Assembly (NCBI RefSeq): GCF_048264025.1
Contig: NZ_JBLXDN010000018.1
Location: forward strand, 8,829-72,828
Source: Nitrincola sp048264025
Lineage (GTDB): Bacteria; Pseudomonadota; Gammaproteobacteria; Pseudomonadales; Balneatricaceae
Direction of reading: 5' to 3'
Length of the DNA stretch: 64,000 bases
In this document: positions 17,760-26,260 of the stretch, piece after piece
How the letters are laid out: each line of letters starts with the position of its first letter
Position numbering within the stretch: position 1 is the first letter of the stretch
The notes under the pieces: generated by a model
What the model saw: the letters and a program-made list of their open reading frames with translations, nothing else
What the model was told of the DNA's origin: nothing
Database searches by the model: none
Program-made: the position numbers and the translations under genes

Positions 17760-18521
17760 TCAGTTGGGTTGGTCACCCAGGGTCACACGGTATCGAAAGC
17801 GCTCCGGACGTCCATGTGCGCGCCTGAACTCAATCACTCTGCCTACAGGGTTTTTGGCCAGGCGCTGAATCACGGCCACCGGTGATCCCTGCGGCAGCTC
17901 CAGGTGCTTGGCACTCATGTCACTGGCCAGACCGAATGACAATTCATCGATGGCCGAACTGATCAGAATGCCAAACTGGTCAAGAAAAATGGGGTAGAGT
18001 AGTGGACCGCAGGTTTTGAAGTTGATTTTTTCAAGCCCGTTGAAATCAGGAAGTCGCAAGTAAAGTTCTTCAAATAACAAGGGTTCACCAGACCATAAAC
18101 GAATACGTTCCAGTCGGATGCAGGGCGCTTTGGCTGGGTCACCAAAGGCTGCAAGTACTTCAGGTGGTGTTTCAATGATTTCACAACTGAGTATCCGGCT
18201 TTCAGGGATCATCGGTTGATCATTGCCTTCGGTATCCATAACGTGAAAAAAGCGGAACAGGTCTGCTCTGAATGCCGGGCGCTTAACAAAGGTGCCGGTA
18301 CCACGACGGCGTTCCAGAAGCCCTTCTTCTGAAAGTTGCTTCAATGCCATGCGCATGGTGGCGACAGCAACACCGTATTCTTCAGCCAGGCGGTTTTCAG
18401 AAGGAATCATATCCCCCGGAGACCACTCACCTTTAGCAATACGTGAAGCCAGTTGGTCCCTGAGTCTGGCATAGAGTGGCAGACGATCATCACAGAGGGC
18501 GTTGGTTAGGCTGGATTGCAT
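17760..18521 (-). CDS. GntR/HutC-family transcriptional regulator
   Basis: The 253-residue protein has an N-terminal winged helix (LYARLRDQLASRIAKGEWSPG...SENRLAEEYGV, residues ~15-80) and a C-terminal UTRA ligand-binding domain. It is transcribed in front of tctCBA and divergent from an amidohydrolase gene, so it probably represses both units until the imported acid is present. The intergenic region has an AGTTCT-CTAT-AGAACT inverted repeat that is a good candidate operator. Confidence 0.9.
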   Translation of the reverse strand: MQSSLTNALCDDRLPLYARLRDQLASRIAKGEWSPGDMIPSENRLAEEYGVAVATMRMALKQLSEEGLLERRRGTGTFVKRPAFRADLFRFFHVMDTEGNDQPMIPESRILSCEIIETPPEVLAAFGDPAKAPCIRLERIRLWSGEPLLFEELYLRLPDFNGLEKINFKTCGPLLYPIFLDQFGILISSAIDELSFGLASDMSAKHLELPQGSPVAVIQRLAKNPVGRVIEFRRAHGRPERFRYRVTLGDQPN

Positions 18522-18560
18522 AAAGATGTCCTGTTTTTATTGATGCGTTAAACGAATACT

Positions 18561-18616
18561 AATACTATAGTTCTTCAGTAGTCAACTAGTTCTCTATAGA
18601 ACTGAATAACTAGTGT
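18561..18616. promoter_or_regulatory. Candidate GntR/HutC operator in a divergent promoter region
   Basis: An inverted repeat AGTTCT-CTAT-AGAACT (18588-18603) is nested in ACTAGT...ACTAGT, and a further AGTTCT half-site lies at 18569-18574. The region separates the divergent regulator and amidohydrolase genes. Binding is inferred, not shown. Confidence 0.5.
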
Positions 18617-18671
18617 TATGATATATTTTTAGATCAGATTTTAGCGACATGCGAGTCGGGGTAAGGGAAAA

Positions 18672-19472
18672 ATGCAAAAAACAGGGTTTGATTGTCACGC
18701 ACATGTCTATGGTGTGGTGAACAGTATTCAGGGATCTAACTACAGGCCAGTGTCGCCAGCACCCTTAACGACCTGGCAGCAGCATTTGCATAGCGTCGGC
18801 CTTGAGGGCGGCGTTATCGTACAACCCAGTTTTCTCGGCCATGATAATCAACAATTGCTGGACAGCCTGGTGATAGCCGGGAAGGGGTTCAAAGGCGTTG
18901 CACAGCTGCCCTGCACAGCCTCCCTTGCTGAGATGCAAGCCTTGGATCGAGCTGGAATTGTTGGCGTACGCTGGAATTTGATTGAACACCGTGCCGAGTT
19001 GCCCAACGTGTCGGCGCTGGAATGGAGTGCGTTTCTGGAGCGTATCAAATTACTGGACTGGCATCTGGAGCTGCATTTGGAAGGTGACCGACTGCCAGAA
19101 CTGCTACCGGCGTTACTGGAGCAGGGTGTCAAACTGGTCATTGATCATATTGGGTTACCCTATCAGGACGATCCTGGATTAGATGCCGGTTTCCAACAGC
19201 TATTGAACGCAGGCCAAGATGGCCGGGTCTGGGCCAAGCTATCGGCACCTTACCGCTCTCCGGTAAATGACATCAGGCCTTATGTCGAGGCGCTGTTGAC
19301 GCACCTGGGAAGTGAGCGTTTGGTATGGGGAAGCGACTGGCCCTGGACCCGACATGAAGACAAACACAGCTATGCCGACACCCTTGCTTGGTTAAAAACC
19401 TGGGTTACCGATCCAACAGCCTTAACCAATATTCTGGAAAACTCACCCCGCGAGTTGTATCGAATAGCCTAA
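18672..19472 (+). CDS. Amidohydrolase_2 family hydrolase (PDC lactonase-like)
   Basis: The 266-residue protein has the amidohydrolase-2 pattern: N-terminal DCHAHVYG, a mid-chain HLEG, IDHIGLP, and C-terminal VWGSDWPW. The family includes 2-pyrone-4,6-dicarboxylate lactonase (LigI) and related metal-dependent lactonases and decarboxylases. With the divergent TctCBA importer and regulator it probably acts on the imported acid or lactone. ATG 18672 follows GGGGTAAGGGAAAA, an adequate ribosome site. The exact reaction is not determined. Confidence 0.82.
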   Translation: MQKTGFDCHAHVYGVVNSIQGSNYRPVSPAPLTTWQQHLHSVGLEGGVIVQPSFLGHDNQQLLDSLVIAGKGFKGVAQLPCTASLAEMQALDRAGIVGVRWNLIEHRAELPNVSALEWSAFLERIKLLDWHLELHLEGDRLPELLPALLEQGVKLVIDHIGLPYQDDPGLDAGFQQLLNAGQDGRVWAKLSAPYRSPVNDIRPYVEALLTHLGSERLVWGSDWPWTRHEDKHSYADTLAWLKTWVTDPTALTNILENSPRELYRIA

Positions 19473-19473
19473 A

Positions 19474-19502
19474 GCAAAAAAGGGTACTGACCCCTTTTTT
19501 GC
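19474..19502. terminator. GGGTACTGACCCC repeat, copy 5
   Basis: A single-core copy with arms GCAAAAAAGGG and CCCCTTTTTTGC separates the convergent amidohydrolase and ABC permease genes. It begins two bases after the amidohydrolase stop and has T-runs on both strands. Confidence 0.75.
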
Positions 19503-19516
19503 CCTTTTTCCTATCG

Positions 19517-20329
19517 CTACTTGCCGAGTTTTGACAGCATCTCTGGGCGCATGAATTTATTGATAATCAACATAAATCCAATTGATGGAATCAGCAGGAT
19601 CAGTGCTGTAATCGAGGAGATCTGGTAGTTGCCTTCCATGCTGGCGGTGTAGAGCAATAGTGGCAAGGTTGTTATCTCTGGTGAGCCGACAAAAAAGGTG
19701 CCGGTAAACTCATCCAAAGACTCCAGGAATACAAAGATGCTGGCCGCAATTAGACCTGGAGCGGCTTGTGGCAGTACCACATGGATAAAGGTGTAAATCG
19801 GTCCAGCCCCTAAATTGCGCGAAGCACGTGACAGCATCGGATCAATAGACGAAAACGCCGCCACACTGATCCAGACGGAAAACATCAGTCCATGTACGCT
19901 GTGTACTAATACAACACCCAGCAGGGTGCCGTTGAGACCCCAATCATAGAAAATACGGGCAATATTGATATAGACCGTTAAATTCGGGAAGGCTTGAGGA
20001 ATCAAAAACAGCAGCATAAATCCTACCCGCCAGGGCATGCTGTGTTTGGATAATGCGTAGCCAGCCGGTATCGACACCAGCAGACAAACAACAACAGCAC
20101 ACAAGGCGATGATAATGCTGGTCATCAGTGAGCCAGACACATCACTGTAGGGATTAAACACTTGCTGCCAGTACTTCAGCCCCCACTGATTGGGTAGTGT
20201 ATGCGGGAAGTACCAGGTTTCAGCCAGGGTCCAAATCAGCAAATTCATGATCGGGCCGAAGATCGCTAGTGCCAACAGGGTGATAAAGGCCGTTTGTAGC
20301 CAGAAGCCCCAACGTAAAAACCTATTCAT
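19517..20329 (-). CDS. ABC transporter permease (PotC-like)
   Basis: The 270-residue protein has six predicted membrane segments and the binding-protein-dependent permease EAA loop (ASRNLGAGPIYTFIHVVLPQAAPGLIAA). It overlaps the preceding permease gene by four bases. It is the last gene of a four-gene importer operon: ATPase, binding protein, permease, permease. Confidence 0.88.
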   Translation of the reverse strand: MNRFLRWGFWLQTAFITLLALAIFGPIMNLLIWTLAETWYFPHTLPNQWGLKYWQQVFNPYSDVSGSLMTSIIIALCAVVVCLLVSIPAGYALSKHSMPWRVGFMLLFLIPQAFPNLTVYINIARIFYDWGLNGTLLGVVLVHSVHGLMFSVWISVAAFSSIDPMLSRASRNLGAGPIYTFIHVVLPQAAPGLIAASIFVFLESLDEFTGTFFVGSPEITTLPLLLYTASMEGNYQISSITALILLIPSIGFMLIINKFMRPEMLSKLGK

Positions 20330-21159
20330 GCCGTCGCCCCCTTATCCTTTAAGCTTTGACGTAAGTAGAACCATGCCAGGCTCGCACAGATCAGGTAAGA
20401 CACCACGCCCAACGCATTAGCGACATGATAATCACCGTAAGCATTCACGCGGAACGCCATGTCGGCGGTAATCATGGTAGGAGAGCCAGTCCCTATCATC
20501 AGGGGAACCGATAGCACCGACATGATTGTCACCGTGGAGAGTACTAATGCCACACCGATGCTTGGCATCACTTGAGGCAAAATCACATCCGCTAAAATGC
20601 GTAGACGAGAGGCGCCTAAATTTTGCGCGGCTTGAATCTGGTCTCGGTCCAGGGCCGCCATGGCACCACTAATCAGCAGGGTCGAAAAAGCTAACTGTTT
20701 CCACACAAAGGTAATGATGATGCCGCTCCAGCCAAGTAACGACACAGTTTCAAGGGGTGTCATCACACCCATTGCCACCAGGGTATTGTTCATCAAGCCA
20801 TTTTTCGCCAGAAAGGTGCGCATCATCTGCGCAGCAACGATAAAGGGAATGAACAACGGCAGGCGATAGAGCAATGCCAATACCGCTACCAGTTTGGGAA
20901 AGGGTGACAGTGTCAGGGTGGCGGCAATCGCAATTGACAGTATTGCCAGTAGTGCCACTGAACTCAGCACAATAATCACGGTGAACTTTATATCGTTGGA
21001 ATACAGCTCAAACACCTTTACAAAATGTTCGAGGGTGAAAGACAGATCATCCTGAGTAAACGCCGACACGAGCGAGAAGAACAGCGGATATAAGAACAAA
21101 GCCAGCACCATGAATGCCGCTGGCGCAATTAACAGGAGGTTAGACGTTGATGCTCGCAT
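20326..21159 (-). CDS. ABC transporter permease (PotB-like)
   Basis: The start is set at ATG 21159 (MRASTSNLLLI) behind AAGG. The frame stays open upstream, but that part overlaps the binding-protein gene and reads as non-coding. The 277-residue product has six membrane segments and the EAA loop AAQNLGASRLRILADVILPQVMPS. It pairs with the downstream permease as the membrane channel of the importer. Confidence 0.87.
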   Translation of the reverse strand: MRASTSNLLLIAPAAFMVLALFLYPLFFSLVSAFTQDDLSFTLEHFVKVFELYSNDIKFTVIIVLSSVALLAILSIAIAATLTLSPFPKLVAVLALLYRLPLFIPFIVAAQMMRTFLAKNGLMNNTLVAMGVMTPLETVSLLGWSGIIITFVWKQLAFSTLLISGAMAALDRDQIQAAQNLGASRLRILADVILPQVMPSIGVALVLSTVTIMSVLSVPLMIGTGSPTMITADMAFRVNAYGDYHVANALGVVSYLICASLAWFYLRQSLKDKGATA

Positions 21160-21195
21160 AGTAACCTTGAGACAAAACCCTGAGATAAAAAGAAG

Positions 21196-21222
21196 CCCCA
21201 GGCAAGTGTCTCTTGCCTGGGG
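21196..21222 (-). terminator. Attenuator-like hairpin after the binding-protein gene
   Basis: CCCCAGGCAAG (21196-21206) pairs perfectly with CTTGCCTGGGG (21212-21222). On the minus strand the stem is followed by CTTCTTTTTATC. The hairpin lies 7 bases past the binding-protein stop and before the permease gene, so partial termination could keep permease levels below binding-protein levels. Confidence 0.75.
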
Positions 21223-21229
21223 ATTGTGA

Positions 21230-22378
21230 TTAGTTGGAGACTTTACGCTCGTAACCTTCTTGAATCGCATCAAAGTAAGGGGTGATCGGGAAGCTCTTGC
21301 CGAAGTTAGCAAGATCTTCCGGGGTGATCTCAACGAACAGCTTGTCCCAACTTTCAGTGTCCAGTTCTGGTTGAACGAACTCAGCGTCAATACCAGGGTA
21401 CCAATTAAACTGCTTCACTATGCCTTCCGCTTGGACAGCCGGGCTGGTTGCCAGCTCAATAAAGGCCCGTGCCAGTTCAGGATTTTTGGCTTTATCAGGC
21501 GTGACATAGTACATCGGCTGACCTGGCATACCTGGAGCAATCAGAGCAAGCTTTAACGAAGGTGGAATCTTTTCATCGGCCTGCCAGCTGTAGAACATAT
21601 CCACCCATACCGGGCCCATAAAAATCTCACCACGGCTGAGCATATCCAGGGTGCCAGCATTACCTGGTGTAAAGGTAACGTTGTTGTTGAAATCCTTTAG
21701 CTTGGCAAAGGCATCATCCCACGTCGCTTCCAGGCTCTGGTCATAGGGTGCACTGGACAGGCGTTCGGCGTCAGTGCCATAGGCATAGATCCAGCCTGTT
21801 ACGAAACTAACGCCAGACATGCCATTCTTGATGCCGTTGTAGCCAAAGGCTTTAGGATTTTGTTGCGTCCATTCCACCAGTTCGTCGTAGGAGCTTGGTG
21901 GGTTAGTAATAAAATCACTGTTGTAGGCCAGGGCGGTTTGGCTGTGGAACATCGGCATGACATAACCGTCCACATCCGTGCCTAGTGCATTTCTTGCGGT
22001 ATCCCGAGTGACCAATTCACCTGTGCTGATATCATCACGGAACGCGGCCAATAAACCCTGCTGGACCATATCACCACCAATTTTCTGGTGCACCACCGCT
22101 ACATCTAAGTCCCATACCTCTATACCACTTGCTTGCTGAGCACTCAGCTTCTCCATGATTTTATGTGAGCCGGCATCACCAGGGCCTGTGCCTACCACGT
22201 TCACTTTGACATCTGGATACATGGCTTCGAATTTTGGGGCTAAGTAAGTTTTTACATAGTCGACCATATTCTGGCTTCCTGCCGTTGCCACATTGAGCAC
22301 TGTTTCGGCATAAGCTGGCGCGCCAAACTGAGTGAAGCAAACCACCGCTAATACAGAGATCTTGGTTTTGTTGAACAT
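21230..22378 (-). CDS. ABC transporter extracellular solute-binding protein
   Basis: The 382-residue protein has a signal peptide (residues 1-24, cleavage after APAYA) and a family 1/PotD-like periplasmic-binding fold (TVLNVATAGSQNMVDYVKTYLAPKFEAMYPDV). It starts three bases after the ATPase stop. The ligand is unknown; the neighbouring hydrolase and phosphatase genes suggest a phosphorylated compound, which is inference. Confidence 0.88.
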   Translation of the reverse strand: MFNKTKISVLAVVCFTQFGAPAYAETVLNVATAGSQNMVDYVKTYLAPKFEAMYPDVKVNVVGTGPGDAGSHKIMEKLSAQQASGIEVWDLDVAVVHQKIGGDMVQQGLLAAFRDDISTGELVTRDTARNALGTDVDGYVMPMFHSQTALAYNSDFITNPPSSYDELVEWTQQNPKAFGYNGIKNGMSGVSFVTGWIYAYGTDAERLSSAPYDQSLEATWDDAFAKLKDFNNNVTFTPGNAGTLDMLSRGEIFMGPVWVDMFYSWQADEKIPPSLKLALIAPGMPGQPMYYVTPDKAKNPELARAFIELATSPAVQAEGIVKQFNWYPGIDAEFVQPELDTESWDKLFVEITPEDLANFGKSFPITPYFDAIQEGYERKVSN

Positions 22379-22381
22379 GAT

Positions 22382-23452
22382 TTATCCTCGTGGGTTTGAT
22401 TGAGACGCTGATGGAGTTTCGTGCGTTGCAAGATCAAACACATGCAGCGCATGGGGTGGAACATGTAACGACACGTTTGATTCGATGGGCCAGCAGTGAC
22501 GGGAATCGGCTTGTAGAATTTGTTCCCCGCAACGTATGCTATGACGATACTGCTGACCTAAAAAAGCGCTTTGCTCAAGCACGCCGGTCAGGGTCAACCC
22601 AGCTTCATGTTCGTCTGACAGCGGACGCAACTCGGCTGCTGAACTACGAAAATACAGCGCCAGATCCTGGGTGGCAGGTGTATTTGGCAAGTTCAGCTGT
22701 AATCCTGATGGCGGTGTCGACGCTTGATACACCACACAGTTATCGGCCCCCATAAAGTCAGCAACAAAGGGGGTTTGCGGTTGCTGATAGATTTGTTCCG
22801 GTGTACCCAGTTGTTCGATGCGACCTTGGTTAAGCACCGCAACACGGTCGGCCATGACCAAGGCTTCCTCCTGATCGTGGGTCACGATCAGCGAGGTGAA
22901 TCCCAGTTTCTTTTGCAAGGCTTTGATTTCGTGACGAACGCTGAGGCGAACTTTGGCGTCCAGATTTGATAAGGGCTCATCCAGCACCAGTACATCTGGC
23001 TCAACAGCCAAGGCGCGGGCCAGGGCGACACGTTGACGCTGGCCGCCAGATAAGTTGGTCACTTTTTCGTTTTCATACCCTTCCAGGTTAACGATGCCAA
23101 GCAACTCCAAGACACGTTGACGCGATTGCGCCTTGGGGACTTTGCGCACCTTCAAACCATAACTGATGTTTTGTGCAACGCTCATGTGTGGCCACAAGGC
23201 ATAACTTTGAAACACCATGGTGATATTGCGACGCTCGGCGGGTAGATGCGTAATCGCTTGTCCGGCAATATGCACTTCGCCTGATTGCGTGGGTACAAAG
23301 CCGCATATCGCGTTCAAGAGGGTGGTTTTGCCACATCCAGACGGCCCCAACAAGGCAATCATTTCACCTTTTTGCACTTGTAAATCGATGCTGTGCAAAA
23401 TGGTTTTGTCGCCGTAACCCGCTTGTAGCTGTGTTATTTCCAGGTGCGCCAT
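22382..23452 (-). CDS. ABC transporter ATP-binding protein (PotA-like)
   Basis: The 356-residue protein has Walker A GPSGCGKTT (~35-43), Q-loop, signature LSGGQRQR, Walker B VLVLDEP and a C-terminal TOBE domain (~280-350). It is the first gene of the importer operon and powers the two downstream permeases. Its upstream region is shared with the divergent MBL-hydrolase operon and holds a 16-bp palindrome likely bound by the LacI-type regulator of that operon. Confidence 0.93.
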   Translation of the reverse strand: MAHLEITQLQAGYGDKTILHSIDLQVQKGEMIALLGPSGCGKTTLLNAICGFVPTQSGEVHIAGQAITHLPAERRNITMVFQSYALWPHMSVAQNISYGLKVRKVPKAQSRQRVLELLGIVNLEGYENEKVTNLSGGQRQRVALARALAVEPDVLVLDEPLSNLDAKVRLSVRHEIKALQKKLGFTSLIVTHDQEEALVMADRVAVLNQGRIEQLGTPEQIYQQPQTPFVADFMGADNCVVYQASTPPSGLQLNLPNTPATQDLALYFRSSAAELRPLSDEHEAGLTLTGVLEQSAFLGQQYRHSIRCGEQILQADSRHCWPIESNVSLHVPPHALHVFDLATHETPSASQSNPRG

Positions 23453-23500
23453 CCAATAAATCCACTATCAAATTGCAAAAAATTGCGCTAATTTGTACAA

Positions 23501-23516
23501 ATGAACACGTGTTCAT
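23501..23516. promoter_or_regulatory. Perfect 16-bp palindrome, candidate LacI-family operator
   Basis: ATGAACACGTGTTCAT is perfectly palindromic with a central CG, the form usual for LacI/GalR-family operators. It lies between the divergent ABC importer and the operon that encodes a LacI-type regulator, so it could control both. Confidence 0.6.
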
Positions 23517-23620
23517 CTGGTTGTAAAAAAAATGCAACTTAGTGTCGACATTATAGGTGTCTACTTTGTCGCGAATGTGTGACAGTTTCATTAAGCAAAA
23601 AAGAAATTTTCTGGGGTGTT

Positions 23621-24385
23621 ATGAAAATCGACGTAATTGGCAGTGGCAGCGCATATTCTTTAACGCGCAATACCTCTTCTATTCTGGTGACGGATAACCA
23701 TGAGCAACGCTGGCTAATCGATTGTGGCCCCACGGTGCCACGTGCCTTGTGGCAACGCTGCCTGGATGTGAATGACATCGATGTGCTGTACTTTACCCAT
23801 ATTCACCCAGACCATTGTGCCGGGCTTCCGGTGTTACTCAATCGCTGGAAAAGCTTTGGACGGCATAAGCCACTGATTATTTATTGCCAGCCGCAACAGC
23901 GTGAAATCCTTCAGCAGTTGGTCTCTATGGCAACCTGGCCGGTGCCTGAAATCTGTTTTGATATTGATTGGCGGGATAGCCAGGCGCAATGGCAATGGCA
24001 GCAGTGGCACTTATACACCGCCGCTACCCAGCATGAAATGCCCAACTTATCGCTGCGGATTGAAGTGGATGGCCAGACGCTCTTTTATAGTGGTGATGGC
24101 CGCCCAACCGAAGCCAGTAGCGCGTTAATGCAAGGCTGTGATCTGGCGTTTCAGGAATGTGCGGTTTCACAGCCGCTGCCGAAAGAGTCTTCTCATGGCG
24201 ATGTTGTCAGTTGCCTGGCACTGCAGCAATCGCTTTCATTACCTGTATTAGGGCTTTATCACTGTTTTGATGAAGAGATTGCCAATATCGAAGCAAGCAT
24301 TGCCGGGCATCCTCAGGTGTTCCTGTCTTACGATGGTCTGACGATTGATTTAGACCTGGGTGTTGCCGTCGCAAAGCTGACCTAA
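23621..24385 (+). CDS. MBL-fold metallo-hydrolase (RNase Z / PhnP-like)
   Basis: The start is ATG 23621 with GGGG six bases upstream; it gives 254 residues beginning MKIDVIGSGSAYS. The metal-binding HxHxDH motif (THIHPDHCAG) and the late YSGDGRPT block mark a metallo-beta-lactamase-fold hydrolase of the RNase Z/PhnP branch, many of which are phosphodiesterases. It is the first gene of an operon with a LacI-type regulator and an inositol-monophosphatase-like gene, and faces away from an ABC importer. A role in cleaving an imported phosphodiester is inference. Confidence 0.82.
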   Translation: MKIDVIGSGSAYSLTRNTSSILVTDNHEQRWLIDCGPTVPRALWQRCLDVNDIDVLYFTHIHPDHCAGLPVLLNRWKSFGRHKPLIIYCQPQQREILQQLVSMATWPVPEICFDIDWRDSQAQWQWQQWHLYTAATQHEMPNLSLRIEVDGQTLFYSGDGRPTEASSALMQGCDLAFQECAVSQPLPKESSHGDVVSCLALQQSLSLPVLGLYHCFDEEIANIEASIAGHPQVFLSYDGLTIDLDLGVAVAKLT

Positions 24386-24395
24386 GGGGATTGCC

Positions 24396-25421
24396 ATGAG
24401 TAAGCCCCACAAAAGCATTACCGCACAAGACGTTGCTGACCATGCCGGTGTGTCGCGTGCAGTGGTGTCTCGCGCCTTGAGTGACAATGGCAGTATTGCC
24501 CCCGAAACCAAGGTGAAAGTCATTGCGGCGGCCAGGGCGCTTGGTTATCAAGTTAACTTCCTCGCACAAGGATTAAATCGTAAGCGAAGCCAGCTCATTG
24601 GTGTGGTCGTCGCGCGGATTAAAGACCCGTTTCGCAGCAGTTTGTTGGAAGGACTGATTCACACGATTCAACGACGCGGTTATCAAGCGCTGGTGACAGA
24701 AGTTGGCTCAGAAAAAGACTTGGAGTCCACGCTACGTCAGTTTACGCAGTTCCGCGTATCTGGCGTGATAGTTACATCGGGACAACCACCGGCTGCGCTC
24801 GTTGATGAATGCGTTCAGTTCAAAATTCCGGTGGTGGGCATTAATCGTCATCTGGATATTCCAGCGGTTGATTTTGTTTGCTCGGATAATCAGCAGGGTG
24901 CCGCGTTGGCTACGGCGCAGCTGCTTGAATCGGGTTGCCATAGCTTTGCCTGGTTAAACTGCCAGAGTTCTACCTGGGCCGGAATTCAACGTGGCGTGGC
25001 CTTTGAACAAGCACTCGCGCGCGCCAGACATACGCCCAAGTCGCTTAAGCGGATTATCGCGGATCAGGATGGTTATGACGGTGGTGAAGCCGCGGCCTTA
25101 GCGTTTGATCTAGACCAAGGCTTAGCTGATGGCATTTTCTGCGCTAATGCCCAACTGGCTTGTGGTTTTTTAGATGGGATGCGTCAGCGAGGTTTCGATG
25201 CACCCAAGGATTTTCACTTAATTGGTTTTGACAACACACCGCAGACAGCCCAGTACAGCTACCGTTTGACTACGCTCAACCAGGATATTCCAGCCCTATG
25301 TTCTGAGGTGCTGAATTGCCTTGAGAGTCGCAATAAATCACCTAATCAAGCGGCACGTTTGATTACTGTTCCCGTCTCTCTGGTATTACGCCATACCAGC
25401 CCGGATATTCACCTAGGATAA
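24396..25421 (+). CDS. LacI-family transcriptional regulator
   Basis: The 341-residue protein has an N-terminal LacI helix-turn-helix (TAQDVADHAGVSRAVVSRALSDNGSI) and a periplasmic-binding-protein-like effector domain. It lies 10 bp after the MBL gene and 5 bp before the phosphatase gene, so the three are one operon. It probably represses this operon and the divergent importer through the palindrome at 23501-23516. Confidence 0.92.
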   Translation: MSKPHKSITAQDVADHAGVSRAVVSRALSDNGSIAPETKVKVIAAARALGYQVNFLAQGLNRKRSQLIGVVVARIKDPFRSSLLEGLIHTIQRRGYQALVTEVGSEKDLESTLRQFTQFRVSGVIVTSGQPPAALVDECVQFKIPVVGINRHLDIPAVDFVCSDNQQGAALATAQLLESGCHSFAWLNCQSSTWAGIQRGVAFEQALARARHTPKSLKRIIADQDGYDGGEAAALAFDLDQGLADGIFCANAQLACGFLDGMRQRGFDAPKDFHLIGFDNTPQTAQYSYRLTTLNQDIPALCSEVLNCLESRNKSPNQAARLITVPVSLVLRHTSPDIHLG

Positions 25422-25426
25422 TTGCT

Positions 25427-26206
25427 ATGCATATAGACGCCTCATCATTACAGAAACTCAGTGACACCATCGTTGAAATCGGTCAACAAGCCCAAGTGAT
25501 GCGTGATAATGGCCTTAGCGTCACCACGAAAGCTGATCAGGATTTTGTCTCCCAGGCGGATGTTTTTGTTGAAAAAGCCATACAAACCTATTTGGCTATG
25601 GAGTTTCCAAACTCTGGTTTTTTAGGTGAAGAGGGTGGGTTAAAAGAGGGTAAAGATGGCATTTGGGTTATAGATCCGATTGATGGCACCACCAATTTTA
25701 CCTTAGGCATGGATTACTGGTGTATCTCTGTCGCCTACGTTGTAAAGGATGTTATCCAACTGGGAATTGTTTATGCACCTGATCGGGATGAATTCTTTCT
25801 TGCCCAGAAGGGCCAAGGCGCTACCCTGAATGGTAAGGCCCTAAAGGTTGTGGATCCACTACCTGAACGGGTGGTGTTAGGGCTGGGGCGCTCAAATCGC
25901 TACCCACTTAATGATTACTTAACCCTGCTTGAGCACTTGATTGTCGAAGAAAACATCGAGTATCGCCGCTTTGGCGCGGGAGCATTAATGCTTTGTCACG
26001 TGGCCTCAGGACAAATACATGGCTACTTTGAAGCCCATTTAAACAGCTGGGATGCCTTGGCCGGGCTATTGATCTGCCATGAAGCCGGTGCGTTAAGCAA
26101 CGACTTTATGGCAAACAATGGACTGTACCAGGGTAATAGCATTTGGGTCGCCACCCGCAGCGTGTGGCAGCGACTCGCCCCTTACCTAAGTAAAAAAGGG
26201 ATCTAA
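25427..26206 (+). CDS. Inositol-monophosphatase-family phosphatase
   Basis: The 259-residue protein carries the Li-sensitive phosphatase motifs: FLGEEGG (metal-binding Glu), WVIDPIDGTTNF, and SWDALAG. Family members dephosphorylate inositol phosphates, histidinol phosphate, nucleotides or sugar phosphates; the substrate here is not known. Co-transcription with an MBL-fold hydrolase and regulator, beside an ABC importer, suggests removal of phosphate from an imported or processed compound. The stop codon touches repeat copy 6. Confidence 0.88.
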   Translation: MHIDASSLQKLSDTIVEIGQQAQVMRDNGLSVTTKADQDFVSQADVFVEKAIQTYLAMEFPNSGFLGEEGGLKEGKDGIWVIDPIDGTTNFTLGMDYWCISVAYVVKDVIQLGIVYAPDRDEFFLAQKGQGATLNGKALKVVDPLPERVVLGLGRSNRYPLNDYLTLLEHLIVEENIEYRRFGAGALMLCHVASGQIHGYFEAHLNSWDALAGLLICHEAGALSNDFMANNGLYQGNSIWVATRSVWQRLAPYLSKKGI

Positions 26207-26260
26207 AAAGGGGTCAGTACCCTTTTATTTGTGAATTAAAGGGTACTGACCCCTTTTTTA
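26205..26260. repeat. GGGTACTGACCCC repeat, copy 6 (paired)
   Basis: Two inverted units flank an AT-rich centre. The copy fills the whole space between the convergent phosphatase gene (stop 26204-26206) and HAD gene (stop 26258-26260), so both stop codons overlap its edges. Likely bidirectional terminator. Confidence 0.8.
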
